From: Stenocarpella maydis
Taxonomy: Eukaryota > Ascomycota > Sordariomycetes > Diaporthales > Diaporthaceae
Direction of reading: 5' to 3'
NCBI GenBank assembly: GCA_002270565.1
Contig: NQMI01000028.1
Coordinates: 289,211-353,210, forward strand
Length of the DNA: 64,000 nucleotides
Shown here: piece by piece, positions 1 to 11,384 of the stretch
How the letters are laid out: every line of letters begins with the position of its first letter
How positions within the stretch are numbered: position 1 is the stretch's first letter
Program-made: the position numbers and the translations under genes
The notes under the pieces: model-generated
Seen by the model: the letters and a program-made list of their open reading frames with translations, nothing else
Told to the model about the DNA's origin: nothing
Databases searched by the model: none

Positions 1-132
1 GTGGCCAACGGGATTGATTCGGTGCCGCACATTGTGTTTGAAGGCAGGAGGAGGGATATCACACTCGTAGGCGCCAAGGACGTTCATGAGTATATTAAGG
101 CGATGGCGACTATTGCTAAAGAGTGTTCATAA
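1..132 (+). CDS. DsbA/FrnE-like thiol oxidoreductase, C-terminal end only
   Basis: The window opens inside a plus-strand coding exon of 43 codons ending in TAA. The tail reads SVPHIVFEGRRRDITLVGA followed by a short helix ending in KECS. A cis-Pro VPH/VPF motif, a beta strand of the form VF-x-G, a GA-x-D/E motif and a final helix are the normal end of DsbA-family thioredoxin-fold proteins of the FrnE / 2-hydroxychromene-2-carboxylate isomerase group (family knowledge). The active-site CxxC or its replacement lies upstream of the window, so the catalytic type cannot be judged. It is convergent with the FluG-like gene, 289 bases away. The family call rests on about 40 residues. Confidence 0.6.
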   Translation: MANGIDSVPHIVFEGRRRDITLVGAKDVHEYIKAMATIAKECS

Positions 133-421
133 CTCCCAGGTGGTTGTTCTGGACGAGGTTGCCGAGGTGGAAAGCACACGTCCTTCATTCAGATACATTC
201 TTTGTCTCCCACTTCTGCCTGTACGACCTTCTCGGCAATGAAACAGACAGAGGTCCAATTTTCGGTTACATGGGAGTCTGGACTAGGGTGAGCGACAGCC
301 GGCAGTGGGCTGGTAACATTTGAAAGCATACTTCGTAGAACGGCAAGCCCCATGCAATAATGTCCCGACGCCCGATGAACTACAATATGTTCATTGTCTT
401 TTTCGACTCCAGTCATCGATT

Positions 422-3381
422 TTAGTATCGAGCGATGAGGAATTGTCTCCTCTCCTCGTCCCCCATAGACTCAAGGAACTTGAGCTCAAACCGCTTGACG
501 GCGGTGTACTTGTCCACCAGCTCCAGGCCTAGCAGTTCCGTCAGTGCTTCATCGTCTTCCAGGGCCTGCAAAGCCTCCTCAACACTCGCTGGCAACATCT
601 CAGAGACGTTGAGCTCCTTGCGGTCGTTATCCGTGAGGCTCGCCGCGTCAACCTCGCAGTCCTGCCAGACCAGCTTGTCCTTGGCCACGAAGCCACTGGT
701 CCCAGCGAAGAGGATCGCGGCCAAAGCCAAGTAAGGGTTGGCGAGTCCGTCGACGCATTTGAACTCCCAGTGGCTGCCTTCGATCTTGCGGAGGGGCGTC
801 TCCCGGTTTTGTGTGCCCCATGTCACCCATCTGTCCCAAGGAGTCAGCATCGTTGAACCTACCCAGTTCTGCCGGTAGGTGGTTCTGCTACAATAGGTAG
901 TGAAAGGGCTGACTCACCTGCCCCCGGCCCATGCGCTATCGGCCAATCTCTCATAGCTCGCTGGGTTGCTATACGAGAATGCTGCAATAGCGCGCAGATG
1001 TTTCAGAACACCCGCATAGAAGGGCTCATATGTCTCCCTCCTGTCCCCTCCAGACGAGGAGATCGAGATGTGCGCGTGCGCCGCAGTCCCGCAAGTATCG
1101 GGGTAAGGCTTCGGGAAAAGCGTGAACTTGAAGCCCGCTGCAGTAGCCATGGCAGAAATCACTTCTCTGGCGTGCAGAAGACTGTCTACAGCCTGGACCG
1201 GCGGTAGTGGCGGTAGAACAATCTCGAACTGGCCAGGCGCGCTCTCGGCGTGCACTTGCTCAACAAATATATCCATCGACTCCAAAGCCCTGGTGATGTC
1301 TGCGAGGAGCTTAGGGATCCTCTGGTCCGAAAAGAAGCGGGACACAGACCAAGAGTGTCCCTCGTTGGTCAGTGGCTCGAACTGGCCCGATTCGCTGCGC
1401 TGAAGGAGCAGGAATTCGATTTCAAACCCCACCAGGAAAGCCAAGCCTTGCCTTGCTCCATGTTCTTGCGCACTCGTCAATTGCGTTCTGGGGCAGAGCG
1501 AGACCTACGAATATGAGTGAGACCTCTTACTTTACAAACAGCGATAGACCAGAGTCGGCCGCCTCCAGAAGCCACTTACCGTAGACCCATCCTTTTCGCG
1601 GAAATCGCCGTACATGTTAAAGTTTCCCGGTATGGGTCCACTCTTCAGTGAAGAAAAGTCTGGGTGCAACCTGTACTCCCCGCTGGCGCTGGTTCCTGGG
1701 GACATCCAGTCGTGCTGCAGTAAGCCGAGGCAGGCCTTCGTAATGCCTATGTCCACAGCCTTGCCTTCTTCCAGTGATGTGATCATCCTTCTGAAGGGGA
1801 TCATACGCATCCGGGGCATCGCTGTCAAGTCTGTCCAACTGATGCGAATAAAGTCTGGAGTGGGTTTACCCCGAAGGACGTGTGTGAATATCTCGAGGTC
1901 CGTCGCTTCCTCCTCCATCACGGCATTACCTTCGTAATCTGCCTCCCACTCCGAGAACGTGAGGCCGAGGTGATATAGCTTGTTAGAGTTCTTGTACAAA
2001 ATATCTCGGACTAATTCGATCGCGGCTTTCCAGGTCATGGCTCCCTTGCGTACATAGTCACATAGAACCTAATGCCCAGTCAATGATTCTGATTTCTCGA
2101 TGAATGACAACGGGTCAAACGAACTGATTCTAACGCTTCTCTTATCTGTATTATGGCCAGGGCGTATGTCTCAGGGAACCAGTGGCCATCGGTTGACGAG
2201 ATTATCTTTGACCATGGACAGAGCTCCAAGATCTGGCGGACCGCTTTCGCTTGGCCGTCTTGGCTGACGAAGGGGAAGATTTCACCGATGTCCTGCCCAG
2301 CATTTGCAGTCAGTGGAACTCGTGCCAAAAGTTTGCTTTCTTATTAGAATAGAATGGACATGGAGGATCACTGATGAGGGTAAACCCCAAGCAGACCAGG
2401 GAGAGGAGCACGCACAGCGTATACGTTTGCATATACCGTCGCCAGGTATCCCAATTCTCGCACGAACGGATAGCCCGCATGTAGTAGCACGATCGGAACC
2501 TTGGGATACGTCCTGATAAACTCTTGAAGGTGCGCCGGCGACGACTTGGAGAGCGTAAGGTCGTTATCCCCCAGCCCCGTATGAAACTGTAGTGGCTTCC
2601 TCTCGCGCCCCGGCATCTCACTGATTAGCGCGGCTGCTCTATGGACGAGCAGGTCGTTCAGCCCTGCATGCTGGATCCTGGCCAGTTCAGCCGGCCCAGC
2701 ATAATCCGTCACAATCTCATCGAAGGAGGCTTTCGCAACCGTCAGGTCGACCACGGCTGGTATATCCAATCCAGTGCGATAGCATATCACGCTCTTGAAG
2801 CCTACTACCTCCGCATCTTCCAGGGCGCTTCTGATCTCCGTGTCGAACTCGCCGATAGCTCGGTCAAACATGTCCTCGGAGCTATCACCCTCTTTGAGCT
2901 CGGAAGCATGCTTCTGGATGATACGCCCCGCCACTGTCTCAATCCTGACGATGCGCTTACACCCACTTCGCGTGAACGAGTTGTGCCAATCGTATTCGTA
3001 CGCATCATCTGGGTTGTCAAGCCCGTCATCCACGAGGATTGTCTCGATACCGTCCAGGCACTCACTGATCCAGTCATCATAGTCTTCAAGCCGTCTCTGT
3101 TCAATGGCAGCCACGACGGCCTCCCATGTCTGGGCGCAGTCGAGTATGTGGGCCAGCTGCTTCACCCCGCGGAGATGTGAGAGGCTCTGGAAGGCAGCAT
3201 GGATAGCATCCCCTGATGCTTCGGTGGTGATGGAGATCAGTGGGTACTTGGCGAGAGCATCCGGCTTGAGGAGCGGGTGGGCATGGTTGTCGATAATTGG
3301 ACAATTGCGTATGGCCCTAATGACTTCGCTCAATTGGGCTCTGGAGACGCCCACGGCGGGGGCTGCGGTGGCCCAGGTCAT
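422..3381 (-). CDS. fluG: FluG-type protein: amidohydrolase domain fused to glutamine synthetase domain
   Basis: Five exons on the minus strand: 3381-2416, 2292-2125, 2068-1580, 1504-918 and 830-422. All phases agree and give 872 residues, close to the 865 or so of Aspergillus nidulans FluG. The N-terminal half is a metal-dependent amidohydrolase: metal-ligand motif IIDNHAHPL (His33, His35), then QFHTGLGDND, VLLHAGYPF and SSTDGHWFPE. The C-terminal half is a glutamine-synthetase fold: FLVGFEIEF, the histidine-rich TAAHAHIS strand and WGTQNRETPLRKI with the substrate Arg. In A. nidulans FluG is needed to make an extracellular signal that starts conidiation; related fusions may act in glutamylation or nitrogen metabolism. 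The role here is inferred from that homology. Intron 2 has an unusual GTTCGT donor. The last acceptor was chosen because it restores the family sequence AGGRWVTWG without an insertion; two upstream acceptors would add about 18 residues. Confidence 0.9.
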
Positions 3382-6211
3382 TGTGTTGATAGGATGCTGT
3401 TGACCTGGTGAGCTGATGTTGTAAGTGGAAGATAGCCGCCCCCGCTTCGCCGAGCTGAAGCTCCCTCCCTACTTATTAAGTACCTACTTAGACATGCACC
3501 GTGCATCATTTGTCATACTATGGAAGTAAGGTAACTGCGACTTCCGGGTACGACGACACACAGTAGTCAAACAATTGTTATCACAACCTCATAGTCTCTT
3601 GTTTACCAGTCTTCAGGATTCCCAGTCTCCAAGAGCTTGTCACCATGGCCAATAGAAGGGTAAAGCGTCATACCACCTCCCCTTCCAACCTCGGCACGGC
3701 AGTTATTCAATAAAAGAGCCTCGATTTTGATTTGCGAAATTGACTCCAGCATGTTCCTCCTATGCCATCAGCATCAAAAGCCTGAAGTATTTCTTCCGGT
3801 CGCTATCAAATGGGAACATGGCTCCAGTGGCTCCGTGAGGGATACTACCTACCTAGGTAGATATCAGGTGGTCGGTCTACCAAAGCTCGAGACAATTGAG
3901 ATTGTATACCAAGGTATGTCCTGGCAAATTGCTGCATGGAAATCTGAGTGCTTATAAATACTGATCGAAGCACAGTATTGTTGGATTCTTCACGAGTTCT
4001 TTGAATGACTTCATATGCCTAAACACCCTCCTGGGCAGTAGTGTCTCACAGTTGTCTTGGTTGTTTTGTATCAAACAGCAGTAGCAGCAATTTTTGACAT
4101 GATTTTTTACGTTGGCGTCCAAAAGTCTCTCCCGCTGGGCGTCCTATGAACGAGGCGCTTCGGTGTTGTAGCTTCGGTCAGAGGAGTACTGTCACTGAAC
4201 ACTCAAGAGTCTCAATAAGATCATAAGTATGCACCAGGCTCTCTAATCTGGCCTACCAGCTTCCAAACCCTTGAGAATGTGATGTGTTTATTGTGTTCTA
4301 AAGTTGTTGCCATGAGCCTGCTTAAAGATGGCATCCTACAGGCTAGCACTAGAAGCCCAGAATAGGTGTCTACGCACAAAGTTAGGGAAGCCTATAGTCA
4401 ATGGCCACTTTGCCCTGCCGCGGACGAATTGGGTCTGCTGGGCCGTATTACTCCAAGACAGTGGACCTCAAGCTGTCTAATGAAACCATGCAGTGTTGAG
4501 CTCAACACTAGTGGGCCTGGTTGGATGGAAGATGATTGCGTGTTGTAGGGTGACTCGCGACAGGCGGTCGTTGGACACACGGAACTCTTTCATGGTGAGG
4601 TAAAGACTGGATCGCCACCCATCTGCCTGTTTTGCACAGGTGGGATATTCAGGATGGTGGGCAGGCCTCGGTGTGAATCCATACGTAGCGTTAAGCACTT
4701 TCACAAGCACAGCTGTGACACCCCCCCCCCCCAAACTCTGAACTTACGTTGCAATCATGGCTTCCGGGTCTGTGTGAGGGCCCCAGGTTCTGGAAGTAGC
4801 CGCCAGGCGTATTAGTTATTGGAACATAGTCCTGTTGGCGACCGCCTTACTTTGGTGGCAATTGATGGCGAGGCGGAATACTTGGGCTTGGACACCACAG
4901 AACGTGCTGGGTACCTTAGTGCGAGGCTGCATTGATTGTGGGCCCTGGGGGCTTCGAGTCTGAACAGGCCTGCGCAAGCCATATAGCAGCTCAGGGCTGG
5001 CATGAAATATTTGGGTTTGGTGCCTGTTCATGGCAGATGTGAGTGAAGAAGTGATTGAAACTGCGCACACCCAAAACGCAACTCTAGCTTGGCTATTATT
5101 AGACGGAGTCGCACACAGGCAGGCGGCAATGTGATGAGGCGGACGTGTCGACAGTTTCTGTAGCGTGAAAGAGGGTGCAGGAGCGCAGGTACACCTTTAA
5201 GAGGCGACACAGACGCTGATATGAGAAAAGAGTGAGGGGCCAGGAGGGGTGACTCTCGGGTGTACTGGGCTGGCTGCACATTTACACGAACCTGACACGG
5301 CAGGCGTGTCGGCCCAATAGGATGGGAGCCTCGACGCGTATTAGTGGGTGTGATGGTTGGTGGGGGCTTTCGGCCAGGGCAATCGATGCAGGGAGTCGCC
5401 CTAGTGCTGCAGCATGTCTTGTCGGAGCCGAGTCTTGTAGGTCTTCTCCTTGTTGAGTGTGTTTTCTGTCACTTGCTGACGCCCTAATTATGCGAGGGAT
5501 GGGTGAATTGAGCGAGCAAGTAGTCAGTAGTCTATGTTTTGCCGGTAAACCAAGTAGACTACTATGGATCTACAGCTATCAAGCCACCACCTCCACCCAC
5601 CACTAGTGTAGACCTGAGAGGGAGGGACCAGCTGTGTGCTACCCCTTCCACCTGTCCACCCCCCGCCTGTCCCAGTCGCACATCCCCCAACCCAACCATC
5701 TCGCGCCTCACCTTCGCCTCCCGAGCGAACAATCCCAACCTGCCCCGTCGCATGCGCCATCCTCTGCCTGGTTTCCATAATTCGTCAGCGCATTGCTACG
5801 TATAAATATCCGGCGTCGCCTCACCTCGACACAGCGTTTCCCAGCTTGAACCTTTCCAATGTGTTAGTATCTGCCTCAGCATCTCTCTGGCGCCGCAATG
5901 GGCCGGTCCCACCAAGTCGTGGCTTGCGGCCGCTAAACTGACATTTGCTGCAGCATAGATCTCGCGAACCTGAGCTCCAAGTCCTGCCCTGTCGGCCAGC
6001 TGCCGCCTAGATTTTGTGTCGCTTCGACCTCCCATATCTGCCCCGGATTGCGCAACCCGCTCCCGCGAGTCTCGAGTCCCTCCACGCCCGACCTCGACTC
6101 CCCGATCTCGATCCCGACGCCTGCCTGGAGCTGGTCGCACGTCGTCGGCGCTTCCAATGTTCCTTGATCCCCCAGATCGCTGCCTAGAGACATGAGCCCC
6201 CCCCGTCCTCA
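3382..6211. other. Intergenic region between fluG-like gene and the 1036-residue gene
   Basis: No convincing gene is seen in 2.8 kb. Short frames have no family features and overlap on both strands. There is a run of 12 C at 4721-4732. An ATG with an excellent CACCATGGCC context at about 3643 is followed by an apparent GTAAAG donor after five codons but leads to no recognisable downstream exon. The last 600 bases are C/T-rich and probably hold the promoter and leader of the gene starting at 6212. Confidence 0.5.
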
Positions 6212-9200
6212 ATGGCCGCTACTCCGTTTCCTCCGCACCTGGATGGCAGCTTCTCCCATTTTAACATCTTCAACGACGGCGGCGCTCCGAGGAATACACC
6301 CCCCCCTGCAAATCCTGGTCTGCCTGGAGGTCCGTGTAACTATCGCGACCTAAGCCATGGACCCAACGGCCCGAAATGCGGCTGCCGCCGTTTCTGGGGC
6401 CGCCAGGTCGCCGCCGCCGGAATCAACGCTGCGGAGCAGGCTGGGTGGTGCATGTGCTCGCACCACGCTTGCTTCCACGACCATGGAGACAACATCCAGA
6501 CCACGGCAGTATCTGCTGCGCCAGTGATGGACAACATGCCAGGACAGGAGAACGAGAAGCCAAGGTCAAACAGGGCTCCGCTGAGTCCTGTCCAGGATTT
6601 TGCATCTTTCCAGATGCCGTCCAGCTTAGCAGGACCCGCCGTGGGTTTCGCTGCACTCAACTTTGATTCCTTTGCATCCAATATGGGACTTTGCGTTCCT
6701 CCTCCACCGGCCAGACCACCACCCTCCGATCCAGCACAGGATAATGAGTCAATGCCGGATACCTTGAGTTGGAGGAACGTAGCTTCCACCCGAGGATGCC
6801 CAACACCGCTCCCGCCCATCCCATCGCAGTGTCTGATCCCGGACTCGCAGTCGGCTTCTACCACGGCGTCCAGCCAGATGAGATATTTACGGCCGTTCCG
6901 CGGCGTGGGCCTCAACACACTAAGTAGTGTGACTTCCGCCAAGGAAGTTGTGCCGGCCGGAAGAGGCCCCGGTGTCAAGCCTGAGACCAACCTGGACGAC
7001 GCCATCACCATTGAGTCTGGATCGGCTACCCCAGTACTAGGACCCTCCCAGGTCAAGCACAGAATCCATGGTTCCTCAGCTCCGTCTCCTGCATACGAGA
7101 ACAATTTTTTGCGAGAGCTGAGTGAGACTGTCGAGGACCACAGCCAACGACTTGACAAACTGGAGACCGGGTCCATATACTATACGTCTCATGAAGAGTG
7201 CTCGGACAAACATGATGCGACTGACCTGCGATTGATAGAGCTCGAGACACGCGTGGAAGATGCTGAGAGAAGGCTCAACGATGATAACGCCAGCCTTGCG
7301 AGCACATGCCGCATCACCCAGCGTGATGACGACGCCACAGCGCGGCCTGCTGACCTTGCTGCCCTGGCCGGACGACTCGAGGAATTACAGGCTCGCGTCA
7401 GTCAGCTCGAAGCAACCGCACTGCCATCCTACTCATCTCCTTGGGAACTTGAGGTTGTGTTTCTGCCATTTCACCTCAAAGGGGTATGGTTAGTAGCGCA
7501 GGATTTTAAGAACCCTCGGTCATCTGGCGGACGAGATGAGCGGACCCCGGGGCCGAACACAAACAGCAGAGCCACTCCGGAGCCTCAAGGTCTTGCATAC
7601 TATGACGAATGGGTTGGGCAGGAACCGGGATGGCTGTTACCCAAAGCTTGCGCTCCAGGCAGGCTAATCGATCAGCGTCTCAAGAGCCGCGGTCTGATCA
7701 AGAGAGTCCAAGTCAGGGGTGCCGATGCGCGCAGCGTACAGATTGCCATCGGGAATTCCTTCCAGGACTTTCTGCGGATTAATCTACATTCTGGTAGCCC
7801 TGGATCCCGAAGCGGCTCAGACACCAGAGTGCATATGTTCCTCGGGCTGCAGCAACCTTGGGTGCCCCTGCGCAAAATACACAAGGATTCTCGCCTCCGA
7901 TTCCTTTCACCGCCGGAGCTCCTGACGCCTGCTCTATGGACCGCGATGTTCTTGATGGACAGCGTAGTCATGAAGTCCACGGGAATGCATCGACTTTACA
8001 TTACGCAGCCTGAGGCATACCTCCAGGATGACCATTCCTTGAAATTCCTTGGTGCCCACTCTCGCTGGACGTGGCAGAAACTTCGGGAACTCGACCGTGT
8101 CTATCCAGACTCGCAGCTCAGCAATGGCAGTTTTGAGGTACCTGAGGCCGACGCACTGGAGGAGTACTGGGCTTTCAACGCGCGTCTCGACGACCCTCCC
8201 GGCGCAAGGCAGTCTACCATGAGCCTTCTTCAATCGGAAGAGAGAGCTATCAACAGGTCGCGGACAATAGATGGGTCAGCAGAACAATTTTTCACAGTGC
8301 CATCGCATCCCAACACTTCAATGATGAGTCCCGCGATGGCACGAAGGCAGTCGCCTTCAACCCAGAGAGAGCGCCAACGCTCCCTGCCACCATTTGTACG
8401 CACTGGTTCTGTGCCACCAACAGGCATTCCGACCACACACTCTCCCACTCGCAGCAGTCGTCGGATGTCCTCCTTCGCCATCACACCCTCCGTTGCTGGA
8501 CCCAACTACCAACGGCACTCATCACCCCTTGTTACTGGCCGCCCCAGTCCTCGCGTATCCGTGGTCTCCAACAACCCAGCGATGGCCATGGTCACCAAAT
8601 ATGGGCGCCGAAACACCCGTTCGCCTTCGGTCCGCCTGCACAATACACCGCGTTGGAGCAACCGGTCCTTCAGCCGTAGCCAAAGCGTGATTCCAATGCC
8701 CATCCAACATGCACATCCGGAGCAGCCAATCCAAGGAGATCGCCGCACAACACCTATGGCCTACATGACCCCCTACAGCAATGCACCGCCAGACTTCCCG
8801 CCTCAAGGGCTCCACCCTAGCCGCAGTAACCTCGCGCACGGACATAATGGGCTGATGGATTTTGACGACGACCACGGCAGTTCGACAGATCCATACGGCG
8901 AGGACAGTGACGGTGATATGCCAGATGAAGAGGATCCTGACATGAACGGTTACGAAGATGAGGCAGACATTCTCGATGATTTAGAAAGTGGCTCAGATGG
9001 GCACCACGCACCTGCTGGGCCCTCACAACACCACCGGGCACAGGACCAGTCTTCGCAGCCCCAAGGAGCAGAGGACGTCCCTTGGCCGGGCGTTGAGGAC
9101 GAAATGTCAGACGGGGAGGATTTGGACCCGCTTGACGTTGCTAGCGACGGTGATGAAGCTGACAATAGAAGTGATGTCTCTTCTCAACCGTCGGAGTACC

Positions 9201-9322
9201 CCAGCACCCAAAAAGCTTGGCGAGTACCTGTTGTGGGCGATGGGAGAGAAATGACCCACGCACTTGAGGATGACGATATGCATGCAAATGTAGCGTTCAA
9301 CATATACGAGGACCGAGACTGA
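6212..9322 (+). CDS. Conserved-looking unknown protein, 1036 residues, Cys/His cluster, coiled coil, acidic tail
   Basis: A single uninterrupted frame of 1036 residues starts at ATG 6212 just downstream of a pyrimidine-rich leader. I do not recognise a named domain. Near the N-terminus Cys56 and Cys58 (KCGCRRFW) are followed by Cys80, Cys82, His84, His85, Cys87 and His89 (CMCSHHACFH), a spacing that could bind one zinc ion. Residues about 300-410 hold heptad-like stretches rich in Leu, Glu and Arg (coiled coil). Residues about 415-650 are a more ordered block with many Trp and Phe. Residues about 690-880 are Ser/Pro/Arg-rich, and the last 150 are strongly acidic with Asp/Glu runs. The layout resembles a nuclear or chromatin-associated protein, but that is inference. 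Codon use matches a real gene. An intron inside the frame cannot be excluded. Confidence 0.75.
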   Translation: MAATPFPPHLDGSFSHFNIFNDGGAPRNTPPPANPGLPGGPCNYRDLSHGPNGPKCGCRRFWGRQVAAAGINAAEQAGWCMCSHHACFHDHGDNIQTTAVSAAPVMDNMPGQENEKPRSNRAPLSPVQDFASFQMPSSLAGPAVGFAALNFDSFASNMGLCVPPPPARPPPSDPAQDNESMPDTLSWRNVASTRGCPTPLPPIPSQCLIPDSQSASTTASSQMRYLRPFRGVGLNTLSSVTSAKEVVPAGRGPGVKPETNLDDAITIESGSATPVLGPSQVKHRIHGSSAPSPAYENNFLRELSETVEDHSQRLDKLETGSIYYTSHEECSDKHDATDLRLIELETRVEDAERRLNDDNASLASTCRITQRDDDATARPADLAALAGRLEELQARVSQLEATALPSYSSPWELEVVFLPFHLKGVWLVAQDFKNPRSSGGRDERTPGPNTNSRATPEPQGLAYYDEWVGQEPGWLLPKACAPGRLIDQRLKSRGLIKRVQVRGADARSVQIAIGNSFQDFLRINLHSGSPGSRSGSDTRVHMFLGLQQPWVPLRKIHKDSRLRFLSPPELLTPALWTAMFLMDSVVMKSTGMHRLYITQPEAYLQDDHSLKFLGAHSRWTWQKLRELDRVYPDSQLSNGSFEVPEADALEEYWAFNARLDDPPGARQSTMSLLQSEERAINRSRTIDGSAEQFFTVPSHPNTSMMSPAMARRQSPSTQRERQRSLPPFVRTGSVPPTGIPTTHSPTRSSRRMSSFAITPSVAGPNYQRHSSPLVTGRPSPRVSVVSNNPAMAMVTKYGRRNTRSPSVRLHNTPRWSNRSFSRSQSVIPMPIQHAHPEQPIQGDRRTTPMAYMTPYSNAPPDFPPQGLHPSRSNLAHGHNGLMDFDDDHGSSTDPYGEDSDGDMPDEEDPDMNGYEDEADILDDLESGSDGHHAPAGPSQHHRAQDQSSQPQGAEDVPWPGVEDEMSDGEDLDPLDVASDGDEADNRSDVSSQPSEYPSTQKAWRVPVVGDGREMTHALEDDDMHANVAFNIYEDRD

Positions 9323-9829
9323 GGGTAGTCCGAGACCCAGGCGCAGAAACTATGGTGTAAAGATGGCTGAGAGCGCGAAGGGGCTTATGACTTGATTTAT
9401 TTGTTTTCTGGAATGCCAAGGCACTGCGTGGGCACATGCGGCAGGAAGCCTGTGTAAGCATTGGTGTTTGGTGTTCACAGTGTACGTTCTGGTGTCTGGG
9501 CGGCGACGAAAGTGAAATATCTAAAGCGCTATTTGGGACTGTATCATTTGAAGCGAGGGATATTTCATCTCAATCATTACAAAGCATACCAATCTACCTG
9601 ACTGGGGCAGCAATCCTTCCTCCATGCAACTAGATTTAAGAGAAAACGCCGCGTAAGCAACCATGAAGGACTTTGCGTTTCGCTCATCTGGCCGCTAGCT
9701 GACCAGTCATCTGGGTCTCTCTGCAATCCATAACCTTCTTGACGGATATCGCGCCTACTGGGACCTCGTCAATCACCACGCTCTGGCTTTGCTCGCCTGC
9801 GCCTGGTGCCCGATGCTAGGGTTGCTATG
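9323..9829. other. Intergenic, downstream of the 1036-residue gene
   Basis: About 500 bases of 3' flank. Short frames are present but none has family features or a start context worth calling. No terminator or RNA gene seen. Confidence 0.4.
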
Positions 9830-10751
9830 CTAGGACTTCACGCGACTGTCCGGGACCAGGCGCCATTCCTCGGCGTCCTCGTCCCGAACGTACCCCAGCA
9901 TGAGATAACAGTGCATTCTGATGCCGCTCGCCGAGGTTACGGCCGCGCCAGGCCGAATCTCTGGCTCCTTGGGAGGTGCTATTAAGTAGCACTGACGATT
10001 AGCTCTCGAAAGACTGCAGGCAAGCTGACCCTCCTGCCCAGAGCAACTGGTCCCCAGCCGCGGCTACGGGAATATTCACATGCGGAAGACTTCCGCCCGT
10101 GACATACACAAGACTTACAAGCTTTGAGACCTCGAACGTCAGCAGACACAAGACGACCATATCCATCAAAATGTTGGGAATAATCACTAGGCCATTGGAA
10201 GTCAGTCACTGTAAATTCCGTTTCATCAGATGGATGACTGTGCCTGAGTGTTCGCGTTGCCTGGGAAGGGCCCTGGAGGAAACAAACACTCGCGGCAGAG
10301 AAATATCTCTGGCAGGGCTGATGGCATGTGCGGAAGCTACTTACCGGTACTACCCGAACAGTACGCATCCTGCTCAATGCACCCACCAGGTGACACGAGC
10401 ATGGTCGGTTTGAAAGCCTTGTGGCCGGGCAAACACTGGAAAATATCCACGAGTACGCCTGCGATCCGCCCCATTGCCTTAAGGATAGCCAAGACAATAC
10501 AGCCTCGCTTCATGAACCTGGTAGGGAAGAGCCGCCAGTAGAGCGAGAGAATGCTGAGCTTGGCCGCCATGGTCACCGTCGGGGAAACCATCTGGCTGGC
10601 GTATGGGAGCTGTGACAGGGTTAATTACCCACGCGCCTGCTTCCACCTCGCTCAAGGGGCTCACTTTGAGCAGGTTGCCCAGCCAGACCATAGAAGGATC
10701 CGTAGTCACATTCTGGCTGAAAGGCGTGCCGATGGCTCCATGTTTTAGCAT
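9830..10751 (-). pseudogene. Truncated seven-helix membrane protein (SAT4 / PTH11-type rhodopsin-fold family)
   Basis: Four minus-strand blocks splice in phase: 10751-10665, 10609-10345, 10186-10119 and possibly 10033-9830, giving about 207 residues. The middle blocks carry the family pattern: PYASQM, then AAKLSILSLYWRLFPTR, a hydrophobic helix ending DIFQCLPGHKAF, the conserved GCIEQDAYC loop, and the helix PNILMDMVVLCLL. These are helices 3 to 5 of fungal SAT4-domain membrane proteins (family knowledge). The first two helices and their DD motif are missing or scrambled: upstream, a phrase ending PGRGDDSLI runs into stops. The normal last helices are replaced by an unrelated hydrophilic tail that is open and in phase. 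I read this as a decaying or rearranged gene rather than a working receptor. The repeat remnant just upstream fits local rearrangement. Confidence 0.5.
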
Positions 10752-11035
10752 GAGAACAGAATCGGGGTCTGAATCAACGAGTCATCTCCCCGGCCTGGAG
10801 AGATCTTTGGAGTCAGGCGACGCCGGTAAGTGTCGGCGGCCTCGCAGACACAACGAAGTCCCCGCGGCGGGGAAGCTTGACGAAATGCCCGTCCGCAGAT
10901 AGATGAGGGCGGCATCGTGATGCCGTTGCTTCCCAAGGTTCAATCGGAGCACACAGCCTTAAGAGGTAGTAGATATGCTGTTCATCCAGAATAGTCTCTA
11001 AACGGGATCTTAACATACACACACGCCAGACGGTT

Positions 11036-11320
11036 TAAGAAGTTAGACCAATCAGAGGCCAGATAATATTTATATATTAATTAGCCTATATGAAAACCCT
11101 AACCCCATAGGGCCTTATAGCCCTAAAGAAAAAGGACCCTCTCCTTCCTCTAGGCACACAAGAGCCCTCCCTCTGGGTATATAAAGGGCCCTTACGGAAG
11201 CCCTCACTCTAGGCGCCCAGGGGTTCCTCACAGAAGCCCTTCATCTAAATACAGAGAGGCCCCTCCTCTGGGCACACAGAGGCCCCTTCATCTAAGCGCC
11301 TGAGCATGTCAGGCATGACA
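11036..11320. repeat. AT-rich remnant followed by degenerate short tandem repeat
   Basis: An AT-rich start is followed by four to five imperfect units of about 30-40 bases built from GAGGCCCCTCC/TTC plus CTCTGGGCACACA or CATCTAAGCGC. A TATATAAAGGG box lies inside. It looks like the remains of a transposable element or a minisatellite beside the ureidoglycolate lyase gene. No coding capacity is seen. Confidence 0.4.
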
Positions 11321-11384
11321 TGGCTGTGTTCGTCAGATCAGAGATGCATGGCACTCGGGGCTTGCCATCCGAGCCGAAGCCATC

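Noticed and set aside
888..917. 30-nt intron in the FluG-like gene
   Set aside because: A nearby acceptor at 831-833 gives a normal 87-nt intron and restores the family text AGGRWVTWG with no insertion.
422..3381. Secondary-metabolite cluster around FluG
   Set aside because: No synthase, P450, transporter or regulator gene lies nearby in this window.
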